A DNA stretch of 25,743 nt from contig JAPLDV010000686.1 in NCBI GenBank assembly GCA_026391235.1, forward strand, positions 1 through 25,743. Direction: 5' to 3'. The position numbers and the translations under genes were made by a program. This DNA is from Bacteroidia bacterium (GTDB taxonomy: Bacteria > Bacteroidota > Bacteroidia > Bacteroidales > UBA12481). The notes under the pieces were generated by a model, which was not told the DNA's origin, made no database searches, and saw only the letters and a program-made list of their open reading frames with translations. Every line of letters begins with the position of its first letter. The stretch's first letter is position 1. Shown here piece after piece: positions 16,207 to 24,207 of this stretch.

Positions 16207-17325
16207 ATGATAAAAATTCAGGCCAGTGTTTCCAAAGGATGGCTGCACAGGCACGGGGGGTTTGTTTTTCCTGACCAATATTACCTCGACCCGATTTTCC
16301 GCTGGGAACAGGATAAAAATATAAATCGCTTTGTCAGGGAACAGTTCCCCGGAATTGCGATTTACAATATGGAAGACAATCTGGTTCAGGCGGACTATGT
16401 AAAAGTAAATCAAGTACTTGTCGGGGCCATTCAACCAAACATGATTTTGGCTGCCCTGTTGGGAGCGGAGTTTTCCTTTTTTGAAAATACCGACTCGGAT
16501 GTACTGGGCAAACCTTTGGAGCACATATCCGGTATTGATGAGTTGCCTTCGCCGGATGCTATATTGGACCATTCCCTGATCAAAAAGATGGACAGGCAGA
16601 TGCACCTGCTCAGGGAAAGTCATCCCGGTTTACGGATCATCCCGCCCTTTTTCTGGGACGAATCAGGCCGTGCTACCATCCATGGAGTTATTACGACTTC
16701 ACTGAAACTGACCGGGGATAACATCATGATGGTCATGATGTCCGATCCGGATCTTGCCCACGCCCTCCATCAATGGATCGTTGATGCGTATGTGATATTG
16801 ATACAGCACTTTGCAGCTTCAGGTAACCTCCCGGTAACTTCGGTGCATGTTGGTGAATGTGCCGGAACCATGATCTCTTCGGAATTGTATGAAGATTTTG
16901 TGGTTCCCTATATCAGCCAGCTGGGAGACAGACTAGGGCCGGTTCGCCTCCATTCCTGCGGATTCTCCGATCATCTGATAGAACCTGTTTCGCACATTAA
17001 TAATTTAAAAATCATTGATACCGGTTCCGGAACATCCATTGTTAAAATCAGGGAAATAATGGGCAGGGACTTTGAGATTAATGTATTTCCACCGACAAGT
17101 GCATTACTGGAGGGAGTCCCCCGGTCAGAAGCAATCAGCTGGCTCGACAAAACCTTATCGGAAAACCAGGGAGGTCCGCTGCAAATTGCGTATCACCTTG
17201 AAGCCGATTATGATACCCGGAACGGACTAGCCATTCACGAGGAACTTGAGAAAAGGGGATTGATTACTTCCGGAAAAAAGATAAGGAATCTGCGGCCGCA
17301 AAGAATTTTTCCAAAGGAATCTTAA
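16207..17325 (+). CDS. UroD-family (uroporphyrinogen decarboxylase / MtaA-like) protein
   Basis: 372 residues from the ATG at 16207, 19 nt after the previous gene; a longer upstream frame would overlap that gene by over 100 nt and is rejected. It is a cytoplasmic TIM barrel of the URO-D superfamily (PF01208): IIPPFFWDESGRATIHG, SVHVGECAGTMISSELYEDF and VRLHSCGFSDHL (247-256). His249-x-Cys251 matches the first two metal ligands of MtaA-like corrinoid methyltransferases; the third Cys expected ~75 residues on is missing, with NVFPPTSALLEG near 292-303. It is not a heme-synthesis HemE: the N-terminal substrate arginines are absent. UroD-like genes recur in glycoside operons of Bacteroidota and Lentisphaerota with no settled role; methyl-group transfer is a possibility. 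It is tightly packed between two glycosidase genes. Confidence 0.8.
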   Translation: MIKIQASVSKGWLHRHGGFVFPDQYYLDPIFRWEQDKNINRFVREQFPGIAIYNMEDNLVQADYVKVNQVLVGAIQPNMILAALLGAEFSFFENTDSDVLGKPLEHISGIDELPSPDAILDHSLIKKMDRQMHLLRESHPGLRIIPPFFWDESGRATIHGVITTSLKLTGDNIMMVMMSDPDLAHALHQWIVDAYVILIQHFAASGNLPVTSVHVGECAGTMISSELYEDFVVPYISQLGDRLGPVRLHSCGFSDHLIEPVSHINNLKIIDTGSGTSIVKIREIMGRDFEINVFPPTSALLEGVPRSEAISWLDKTLSENQGGPLQIAYHLEADYDTRNGLAIHEELEKRGLITSGKKIRNLRPQRIFPKES

Positions 17326-17337
17326 AGTAACACAACT

Positions 17338-18951
17338 ATGGAAGTTTTTTGGGATAGAATCCATATCCGGTTATTCCGATGGAGCAGTAAAGCCGCCGCC
17401 TTGCTTCTGGCCGCTACGTTCATGGGTCCTGAAAGCATTGCCCAGAGCTGGTCGGATAAGCTGAATATCCCGGACCCGCTGATTATGGAAGCTTATGAGC
17501 GGGCAGCAACTCAGAACATCCTGGCAGCAGTTAATCCTGATGTTTTCTTTGGATATTTTTCCGTATGTGCCGACGGCAAAGGCTTTGGCTTCGGTAATAC
17601 TTATCCTTCACTGGACGGGCACCAGATGACTGATGCACTCTTGTGGCTGGGACAAGTGGATGTTGTTAAAGCAAACTGGGATTATGTGAAAACATTCCAG
17701 AAGCCGGACGGGCAGCTGCCTTTGGCGATCCTTCCTGCAGAAGCAGGCAAAATGATCGGTCCAACGAATTTTCAGGCCCCGGTGGATCCGAATGGAGGCC
17801 TGTATCGCCATTGGGTGCCCGGCAATCCGTTGCGGGCACTTGCAGGGCCTACTTACATTCAGAACGCAGATGTAATTTTCCGGTACACCCGGGATCGTGA
17901 ATGGCTTCTGAAAGAGTTGCCATCCATCAACCTGGCTGCAGACTATCTTGCATCAATGGTTACCGGTGAAGGCGCTGTAAAGGGTGCCGGTTATTACGTG
18001 GAACGGCCTACCCGGGTTGAGTATGATGGTGTTGCGCAATGCCACGCGGCAGATGCCTTTCGCCATGTATCAGAATTGAATGCAATCGCAGGCAACAGCA
18101 GGGCAGCCAACAAATACCGGGAACTCGCAAGCCGTATTGAAACCTTTTTTCGCACCCGTTTCTGGATGGTTGATCACTTTGCCGAATACATCCATCCGGA
18201 GCGGGGCAAAATCGGAAATCATGGCCTGACCGACACCGATTGGAGTGCCATTGCCATGGAGATGGCTGATGCCAGGCAGAAAGCGATTCTCTGGCCTGAA
18301 TTGAAAGATGAGAAACGGTTTTATTATAATGGAATGCCTACGGGTATCGCAACACTGCCGTTAACCTATGAGAAATGGGAATCAACTTACGATGATGTGA
18401 TGGACCTGGCTGCCATGGGGCGAGTCTGGTACGTGGAATCCATGGCGAGGGCTGGCATGAACGATGCGCAGGGACTCATTGAAACCATCCGGCGTGTTTG
18501 CCGGGAAGGCCTTGAAAACGGATATTGGTGGCGCGAACGATACAATGACAAGGGTGGATACGGCGCGGAAAAGTACTGCGAATATCCGGCCAACCTGATA
18601 CGGATCGTTCAACGGTTCCTGCTGGGAGTGGAGCATGGCCTTGATGGAACATTATTTCTGGGGCCAACCGTTCCGGATGAATTCTGGGATGCCGGTTTCG
18701 GGCAGACCTTATCGTGGCAGGGACGGAGAATTTTCTATAAAATGCAGCGTGACCTGATCAAAGGAGAATACTCCGGACAAAATTCCCAGCCGTTATCCGT
18801 TCGTTTAGCAAGCCCGGCGCAGAAGAAACTGATCCAGGTTACTATTAATGGCCATTCAGCAAAATTCAATACCAAAGAGGATTGGATCAGTATTATTCTG
18901 CCGGCCGCATCCATAGATAAACCTTGCGGGTTTGAAATTAAGCTGCTTTAG
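17338..18951 (+). CDS. Secreted six-hairpin (alpha/alpha)6 glycosidase-like protein
   Basis: 537 residues. The N-terminus has a long charged stretch, then a hydrophobic core AAALLLAATFMG and IAQSW as a likely cleavage site. The body has repeated helical hairpins: YPSLDGHQMTDALLWLGQ, FQKPDGQLPLAILP, TYIQNADVIFRYTRDREWL, YDGVAQCHAADAFRHVSELN and DTDWSAIAMEMADA, as in GH63/GH78-type catalytic barrels, and a short beta domain at the end. Length fits a catalytic domain without binding modules. The exact family is not recognised. The start is 12 nt after the UroD-like stop, so it is the last gene of the transporter operon. It shares the superfamily with the partial gene at 1-1383. Confidence 0.75.
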   Translation: MEVFWDRIHIRLFRWSSKAAALLLAATFMGPESIAQSWSDKLNIPDPLIMEAYERAATQNILAAVNPDVFFGYFSVCADGKGFGFGNTYPSLDGHQMTDALLWLGQVDVVKANWDYVKTFQKPDGQLPLAILPAEAGKMIGPTNFQAPVDPNGGLYRHWVPGNPLRALAGPTYIQNADVIFRYTRDREWLLKELPSINLAADYLASMVTGEGAVKGAGYYVERPTRVEYDGVAQCHAADAFRHVSELNAIAGNSRAANKYRELASRIETFFRTRFWMVDHFAEYIHPERGKIGNHGLTDTDWSAIAMEMADARQKAILWPELKDEKRFYYNGMPTGIATLPLTYEKWESTYDDVMDLAAMGRVWYVESMARAGMNDAQGLIETIRRVCREGLENGYWWRERYNDKGGYGAEKYCEYPANLIRIVQRFLLGVEHGLDGTLFLGPTVPDEFWDAGFGQTLSWQGRRIFYKMQRDLIKGEYSGQNSQPLSVRLASPAQKKLIQVTINGHSAKFNTKEDWISIILPAASIDKPCGFEIKLL

Positions 18952-19045
18952 TTAAGGAGAAAGGCCCGTTCTTGTCCGCAATACATCATAATTTCTAATT
19001 GCATGGAACCCAATGGTTGAAAATCCGACACTGTTTACCTCTTTT

Positions 19046-19077
19046 TTTGCATATTAAATAATTTTCCCTTATCTTAA
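19046..19077 (+). promoter_or_regulatory. Candidate Bacteroidota promoter
   Basis: TTTG at 19046-19049, 20 nt, then TATCTTAA at 19070-19077 fit the phylum's -33 TTTG and -7 TAnnTTTG layout (two mismatches in the -7). It lies 21 nt before the ATG at 19099. The 147-bp gap after the operon end otherwise shows nothing else. Confidence 0.4.
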
Positions 19078-19098
19078 TGGTCTATTAAACATAAACAC

Positions 19099-19426
19099 AT
19101 GAAACGCCTATCCCTTTTTCTGATTCTTGCATTGCCACTCACCCCGGCAGCCCTTATGGCGCAGGAAGTTATCTCGTCGGGTGGCACCTGTGTCAAAGTT
19201 TCCGGGATCAGCTTATCCTGGACAGTTGGCGAGCCGGTAACCGAAACCCTTTCTAGTGGTTCTCTAACGCTTACCCAGGGATTTCATCAAACCAGGCTCT
19301 CTGCGTCAACCATTGATGAAATTGTTACCCCGGGATTGAAACTCTTATCCTTCGGGTAATTACCTGATCAAAATCAAACGAAAGAATGGTGATCCTGTTA
19401 AAACCTGGAAAATAGTAAAACAATAA
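19099..19426 (+). pseudogene. Small T9SS cargo gene with internal deletion and frameshift
   Basis: The open part (19099-19359) codes for 86 residues: a signal peptide ending in LMAQ, then the short beta module CVKVSGISLSWTVGEPVTET and LTLTQGFHQTRL, which in Bacteroidota usually precedes a type IX secretion sorting domain of ~80 residues. Here the frame stops at 19357-19359. The +1 frame across the stop reads SGNYLIKIKRKNGDPVKTW then KIVKQ and TAA at 19424-19426, which is the end of a T9SS type-A sorting domain. The middle of that domain is absent. The module probably once made a complete secreted protein, now broken. A product of 86 residues may still be made and would not be attached by T9SS. 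Confidence 0.7.
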
Positions 19427-19437
19427 AAATATAAGTC

Positions 19438-20871
19438 ATGAAAAAGCTGATGCTCATTTTCATTTGTCTGGCGACTTCTGCAATTCTGTTGGCACAGGCA
19501 CCCGCAGCCTTTAAATACCAGGCTGTTGCACGTGACGGATCCGGTACCGTGCTGGCTGATAAAACCGTGAGTTTCCGGATCAGCATTATCCAGGGAACAA
19601 TAACCGGCGACATCGTATACAGTGAAAAGCACAATACGGTCACCAACGAGTTTGGTTTGGTCAATCTCGAAATCGGGAAAGGAGCACCTGTTTCGGGAGA
19701 TATGAGCCGTATTAGCTGGGGCGTTGATGAACATTTTATCAGGGTTGAAATGGATCCTGATGGTGGGAATTCATTCCAGCTGATGGGGACCAGCCAGTTG
19801 TTGAGCGTACCCTATTCCCTGTATGCAAAAACGGCTGAATCACTGAGAGGAGGAATTACCGAAACCGATCCTGTTTTTGCTGCATCACCGGCAAAAGGAA
19901 TTTCTTCAACCAATATTATAAAATGGGATTCTGCCTATGGCTGGGGCAATCATGCCAAGGCAGGTTATTTGACCAATTTCATGGAGACCGACACCGCTTT
20001 GTGGAAGAAAAGCGGAACCGATATTTTTTACAATACCGGTAATGTTGGAATCGGAACCAATTCACCGCTAAGAAAATTGGATGTGAATGGCGCAGCACTT
20101 TTCCGGATTGATGCCAACAAAGCGATCATTTTTGATAACGCCGGCACCGCATTACGAATGTACACCGACGATTATACAGGCGGTGCCATTGGCAAGGACC
20201 TGGTTATCGGCACCTACCCGAAAGGCCACATGAACCAGCTGTATTTAAGCACATCCGGTAATGTTGGAATCGGGACCAATTCACCGCAAAGAATATTGGA
20301 TGTGAATGGCTCAGCACTATTCCGGATTGATGCCAGCAAAGCGATCATTTTTGATAACGCCGGCACCGCATTACGAATGTACACCGACGATTTTACCGGC
20401 GGTGCCATTGGCAAGGACCTGGTTATCGGTACCTACCCGAATGGCCATATGAACCAGCTGTATTTAAGCACATCAGGTAAAGTTGGCATCGGAACCAATG
20501 AGCCTCAAAGAAAACTTGATGTTAACGGTCAGGTATTGTTCAGAATTGATGCCAACAAAGCGATCATTTTTGACAAATCAGGCCCGGCGCTGAGAATGTA
20601 CACCGACGACTATACCGGCGGCGTCATTGGCCAGGACCTGGTTATCGGCACCTACCCAAATGGTCACGGTAATCAGCTGTACCTGAACACAGCAGGTAAT
20701 GTCGGGATCGGGACCACTAATCCACAGAGAAAACTGCACATTAACGACGTATTAAGATTGGAACCGAGAAACGATGCTCCGGCATCACCTGCAAAAGGTG
20801 ACATCTATTTTGACGGCACATTGAACAAGCTTCGGGTTTATGATGGTACAACCTGGCAAAATTGCTGGTAA
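19438..20871 (+). CDS. Secreted tail-fibre-like repeat protein
   Basis: 477 residues with a signal peptide (cleavage near LLAQ). The N-terminal ~130 residues (APAAFKYQAVARDGSG, MGTSQLLSVPYSLYAKTAE) form the beta domain common to long Bacteroidota surface proteins. Then come three complete 73-residue repeats beginning GN/KVGIGTN, each with KAIIFD, ALRMYTDD, KDLVIGTYP and HNQLYL-like segments, plus a partial fourth repeat, and a C-terminal end SPAKGDIYFDGTLNKLRVYD and GTTWQNCW. The VGIGTxxPxxxLDVNG signature resembles phage tail-fibre and trimeric adhesin stalks. No T9SS tail is present, so how it leaves or anchors to the cell is unclear. It lies 11 nt after the broken cargo gene's remnant; function is unknown. 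Confidence 0.8.
   Translation: MKKLMLIFICLATSAILLAQAPAAFKYQAVARDGSGTVLADKTVSFRISIIQGTITGDIVYSEKHNTVTNEFGLVNLEIGKGAPVSGDMSRISWGVDEHFIRVEMDPDGGNSFQLMGTSQLLSVPYSLYAKTAESLRGGITETDPVFAASPAKGISSTNIIKWDSAYGWGNHAKAGYLTNFMETDTALWKKSGTDIFYNTGNVGIGTNSPLRKLDVNGAALFRIDANKAIIFDNAGTALRMYTDDYTGGAIGKDLVIGTYPKGHMNQLYLSTSGNVGIGTNSPQRILDVNGSALFRIDASKAIIFDNAGTALRMYTDDFTGGAIGKDLVIGTYPNGHMNQLYLSTSGKVGIGTNEPQRKLDVNGQVLFRIDANKAIIFDKSGPALRMYTDDYTGGVIGQDLVIGTYPNGHGNQLYLNTAGNVGIGTTNPQRKLHINDVLRLEPRNDAPASPAKGDIYFDGTLNKLRVYDGTTWQNCW
20041..20697 (+). repeat. Three 219-bp tandem repeats within the tail-fibre-like gene
   Basis: Units start at 20041, 20260 and 20479, exactly 219 bp (73 codons) apart, with a partial fourth from 20698. 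Units 1 and 2 are nearly identical at DNA level; unit 3 differs more, including NEPQRK and DKSGPA instead of NSPQRI and DNAGTA. This indicates recent duplication of unit 1 or 2, and makes the copy number prone to change or to assembly collapse. Confidence 0.9.
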
Positions 20872-20896
20872 AATCCGCTGAATGCGGGAATCATAA

Positions 20897-22360
20897 ATGA
20901 AAAAATCGATATTCATTTTGACCACTGTTCTTCTCCTCTGCGGGATCCTGGTTTCGGCACAGGAAGAACACAATTGTTTTTCGGTACTGGTTGGGAAAAA
21001 AGCGACCATCGATGGCTCGGTACTGTTTGCGCATAATGAAGATGATTTTGGCAAGCAGCTGGTGAATTGGTTTGCTGTTCCAAAAAAGCCTTATCATGAA
21101 GGAACAGAGGTTGTTCTGAAAAACGGAGGAAAGGTGGGGCAGGTTGCTTTTACCAACAGGTATATATGGCTCGAAATTCCGGGGATGGACTTTTCCGATT
21201 CCTATCTGAATGAATACGGAGTTTGCATTGCCTCCAACTCCTGTCCCTCCAGGGAGGACAAGCCTGAGATTTCCGATGGCGGAATCGGATACAACCTCAG
21301 GCAATTCATGGCCGAGAGGGCGGTAAATGCTAAAGACGCAGTGGTTCTTGCCGGCCGGCTGATAGAAAAGTTTGGGTACACCGGCTCGGGCCGTACCTAT
21401 TGCATTGCCGATCCGAATGAAGCATGGGCACTGGCAGTGGTTAACGGCAAGCATTGGGTAGCTCAGCGTATCCCGGATGATGAAGTAATGGTTTTACCCA
21501 ACAATTATACCATCAGGGAGGTTAACCTCAACGACACGGAAAACTTCCTGAGCTGTAACAATCTCATTGATTATGCCATTAAAAGAGGCTGGTATAAGCC
21601 CGATACCGATGGCCCATTTAATTTTCGGAACACCTACGCGGGACCCAACAGCATTAAACATCCGGGTAACGTTAGCCGCGCCTGGGGTGCCTATCACCTT
21701 TTTAACACCGGGTTTAACATGTCCGATGATTTTCCCTTCTCTTTCAAACCGGCCGAAAAGGTATCGAAACAGGATCTGATGAAATTGCTCCGGTATCATT
21801 ATGAAGGGACTGTTCTTGATAAAAGTGAAGGTTACACCAAAGGCAGCCCTTTTAAACTCAATGAATCCATGATCTGTGACCGGGCCTCGGTTTATGGTTT
21901 CGTTTCGGAACTCAGGAATTGGATGCCGGCTGATATTGGATGCCTGATGTGGCTTGCACCTCAATGGCCGGATATTCAGCCATTTATTCCAATATATGCC
22001 GGTACCACCCAATTCCCTGCTGCCTTTTGCCGCCAGGGTTATTTGAATTCGCTGGCTGATCATTACACTCCGCCGGCCGACATCCATGAAAGAAATGATC
22101 AGCACGCTTTCTGGGCTTTCGTAGAATTCTCAGAGCTGATGAATAATAACTATGGTGAAAACATTGGTGCCGTCAGGAAAAGAAATTTTAAAATTGAGAG
22201 GAAACTGCTCGCAATCCAGCCCGGTCTCGAAAAAAAGCTGATAAAAATTCAACAGGAATCAGCCGAAAAATGCAGGGAGGTAGTCACCCGGCTGTATGAT
22301 AATTTTGCCATGACAGCCCTTTCAGCAACAAAAAAGTCGATAAAAAAACTCCGGAAATAA
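20897..22360 (+). CDS. Secreted C69-family dipeptidase
   Basis: 487 residues. The signal peptide MKKSIFILTTVLLLCGILVS ends at VSAQ; the catalytic Cys is Cys27 in NCFSVLVGKKATIDGSVLF, close to the mature N-terminus as in Ntn-hydrolase peptidase C69 (PepD). Further family marks are AHNEDD, NEYGVCIASNSCPSRED, GGIGYNLRQFMAERA and SGRTYCIADPNEAWALAVV. C69 enzymes split dipeptides, usually with broad specificity. In this phylum exported members probably work in the periplasm on peptides. It sits 25 nt after the repeat protein and may be co-transcribed with it. Confidence 0.88.
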   Translation: MKKSIFILTTVLLLCGILVSAQEEHNCFSVLVGKKATIDGSVLFAHNEDDFGKQLVNWFAVPKKPYHEGTEVVLKNGGKVGQVAFTNRYIWLEIPGMDFSDSYLNEYGVCIASNSCPSREDKPEISDGGIGYNLRQFMAERAVNAKDAVVLAGRLIEKFGYTGSGRTYCIADPNEAWALAVVNGKHWVAQRIPDDEVMVLPNNYTIREVNLNDTENFLSCNNLIDYAIKRGWYKPDTDGPFNFRNTYAGPNSIKHPGNVSRAWGAYHLFNTGFNMSDDFPFSFKPAEKVSKQDLMKLLRYHYEGTVLDKSEGYTKGSPFKLNESMICDRASVYGFVSELRNWMPADIGCLMWLAPQWPDIQPFIPIYAGTTQFPAAFCRQGYLNSLADHYTPPADIHERNDQHAFWAFVEFSELMNNNYGENIGAVRKRNFKIERKLLAIQPGLEKKLIKIQQESAEKCREVVTRLYDNFAMTALSATKKSIKKLRK

Positions 22361-22392
22361 GGCCACTGTTTAGGCAACCCCACCATTAAAGT

Positions 22393-23139
22393 ATGAGAAG
22401 GCTGATTTGCCTGCGGATGATCGTTGTGTTGGTCCTGACCGGATGGATCCTGCTCTTTTCGGGTTGCACCAAAGACTCTGAGGTACCTGTTTCAGGTAAA
22501 TTTGTCGACAGCCGGGATCAGCGGGAATACCAATGGGTTATTGTCGGAACACAAACCTGGATGGCTGAGAACCTGGCCTGGCTCCCGGCAGTGGATTCCT
22601 CCATCGCGGATTGTGATACTACTCCATACTATTATGTTTTTAACTATGAGGGAACAAACATAACTGAGGCCAAAGCGTGGAAATACTATTCCGACTTTGG
22701 AGTTTTCTACAACTGGCCGGCAGCTATGAACGGGGCCGGCACGAGTGCAGGAACACCGGGAGGTATTCAGGGGGTTTGTCCGGAAGGCTGGCATCTGCCC
22801 TCTGATGAAGAGTGGGATATTTTGGTTGTCTTTCTTGGTGGAGAGTATACTGCGGGAAAGGAAATGAAGTCCACCAAAGGCTGGAACAACTACGAAGGTG
22901 TATCAGGCAAAGGTAACAACTCAAGCGGGTTTAACGCCCTGGCTGCGGGTGAACGGCGCAACGGGGGTGGTTTTTTCGAACTTGGATATTGTGCATTATT
23001 CTGGTCGTCAACTAATTATGGCGAATATAGCGCCTGGTACCGCAACCTTTGGTACAATCATATTGGTGTTAACCGCTACATGAGCAATAAACGATACGGG
23101 TTTTCAGTGCGGTGCGTAAGAAATTCACTACCCGAATGA
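22393..23139 (+). CDS. Lipoprotein with Fibrobacter-type major paralogous domain
   Basis: 248 residues. LLFSGC (Cys25) is a lipobox after a hydrophobic leader, so the protein is membrane-anchored. The rest is one paralogous domain (PF09603/TIGR02145): VDSRDQREYQWVIVGTQTWM then AENLAW, YNWPAAM, GVCPEGWHLPSDEEWDIL, GFNALAAGERR and ALFWSSTNYGEYSAWYRNLW followed by GFSVRCVRN. The domain resembles C-type-lectin/formylglycine-enzyme folds and is found in many Bacteroidota surface proteins; no activity is established. It is the last gene of the plus-strand group, convergent with the FNR-like regulator. The 165 bp after it (23140-23304) show no clear terminator. Confidence 0.85.
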   Translation: MRRLICLRMIVVLVLTGWILLFSGCTKDSEVPVSGKFVDSRDQREYQWVIVGTQTWMAENLAWLPAVDSSIADCDTTPYYYVFNYEGTNITEAKAWKYYSDFGVFYNWPAAMNGAGTSAGTPGGIQGVCPEGWHLPSDEEWDILVVFLGGEYTAGKEMKSTKGWNNYEGVSGKGNNSSGFNALAAGERRNGGGFFELGYCALFWSSTNYGEYSAWYRNLWYNHIGVNRYMSNKRYGFSVRCVRNSLPE

Positions 23140-23304
23140 AGGAAGAATTTTTAGATTCGAAATCCGGTTTTGAATTTTGATGTTCAAGATTCAGGTAACT
23201 TATTGGGTATGGGATATTGGGTTTCGGATTGACATTAATCTTAACACTGCCCCCATGCTCTAGATCGCTCCCTCACTCCCTTAACGTCCTCACGTTATTA
23301 CAGT

Positions 23305-24000
23305 TTACCCTTTGCGCGATATAGAGTTCATCTTCTCAAAGTCAAGTATTTCCACTTGTCTGTCTTCAATTTCGATCAGGCCCTCTTCTCTGAATTCTTT
23401 AAGGATGCGGCTAACGGATTCTTTGGTCATGCCGGTGAATTCGGCCAGTTCCTGGCGGGTGAGGATCATTTCGAAAGGGTTTGCTTCAAAAATGGTTTTT
23501 TGCAGGATGAGCAAGGCCTCGGAAATACGGCCTGCCATATTTTTCTGGTTCAGGCTGCGGACACGGTTATAAAGCATAATAGCCTTTTCACCTACGTTTT
23601 TGTAAAACCTTTTGGCAAAATCAGGGTTGGTATCGATCAACCGGTGCAGCTGCTGAATTTCCAGATAGCAGGTGCGGCATTCCGATAAGGCAATAACGGA
23701 AAAATGGTAGCGGTTATCCACAAATAAACCCGGCCCCGTGAGTATAAAAACGGGTTTTTCGATCGAAATGATGATGTCCTGCTCTCCTGAGGTTTCTAAA
23801 ATCACCTTAACCAGTCCTTCGTTCAGGCTCACCAGGTGGGATAACGGCGCCCCCTGTTTGGCAATCACTTCACCAGCCCGGTAATAGGTGTCATATTTGG
23901 CCTGGTGGAGTATCTCCATTTCATTTTGATTCAAAGCCTGAAACGCATCGCATTTCTGCAGGCAGTGCAGGCAGGAGTCTGGTGTGTGAGGTTCTGTCAT
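23305..24000 (-). CDS. FNR-like Crp-family transcriptional regulator with Cys-rich N-terminus
   Basis: 231 residues, cytoplasmic. Cys10-x2-Cys13-x3-Cys17 at the N-terminus plus Cys108 or Cys111 in the middle give the spacing of a possible Fe-S cluster as in FNR, which senses oxygen. The nucleotide-binding-like beta barrel (about 20-125) includes AKQGAPLSHLVSLNEG; the dimer helix NQKNMAGRISEALLILQKT; the DNA-binding helix-turn-helix LTRQELAEFTGMTKES plus VSRILKEFREEGLI, with the recognition helix in the place of FNR's. It is divergent from the cytochrome genes and an FNR-type box lies in the gap, so it probably controls them. Whether the cluster forms cannot be told from sequence. Confidence 0.85.
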   Translation of the reverse strand: MTEPHTPDSCLHCLQKCDAFQALNQNEMEILHQAKYDTYYRAGEVIAKQGAPLSHLVSLNEGLVKVILETSGEQDIIISIEKPVFILTGPGLFVDNRYHFSVIALSECRTCYLEIQQLHRLIDTNPDFAKRFYKNVGEKAIMLYNRVRSLNQKNMAGRISEALLILQKTIFEANPFEMILTRQELAEFTGMTKESVSRILKEFREEGLIEIEDRQVEILDFEKMNSISRKG

Positions 24001-24060
24001 TCTTTTTAGGCTATTATTAAAGTGCTAATATATAGAATAATGATATATGTCATATAAAAG

Positions 24061-24074
24061 CTGATCTATATCAA
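24061..24074 (+). promoter_or_regulatory. Candidate FNR box in the divergent regulator/cytochrome gap
   Basis: CTGAT-CTAT-ATCAA matches the FNR consensus TTGAT-N4-ATCAA at nine of ten positions. It lies 61 nt from the regulator's start (24000) and 134 nt from the cytochrome start (24208), inside a wider inverted repeat AAGCTGAT (24058-24065) / ATCAGCTT (24091-24098). The 207-bp gap also has an AT-rich near-palindrome at 24040-24053. Confidence 0.5.
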
Positions 24075-24207
24075 AGCTGCAAAGATATAAATCAGCTTAT
24101 TAATGAAATAGTTCAATCCATACATGTATACATATCAATATGTGAAACCTTTCTGTTTAATTCATAACAGGTACTTTTCAACCAAAATATCAACAAATCA
24201 TTTCTGT

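Noticed and set aside
20041..20697. Possible CRISPR or mobile repeat
   Set aside because: Units are 219 bp, in frame and coding, with no spacers; they are protein repeats.
24124..24207. Upstream start for the hexaheme cytochrome
   Set aside because: The added residues would hide the signal peptide; MKKLVYIL at 24208 gives a normal lipoprotein leader.
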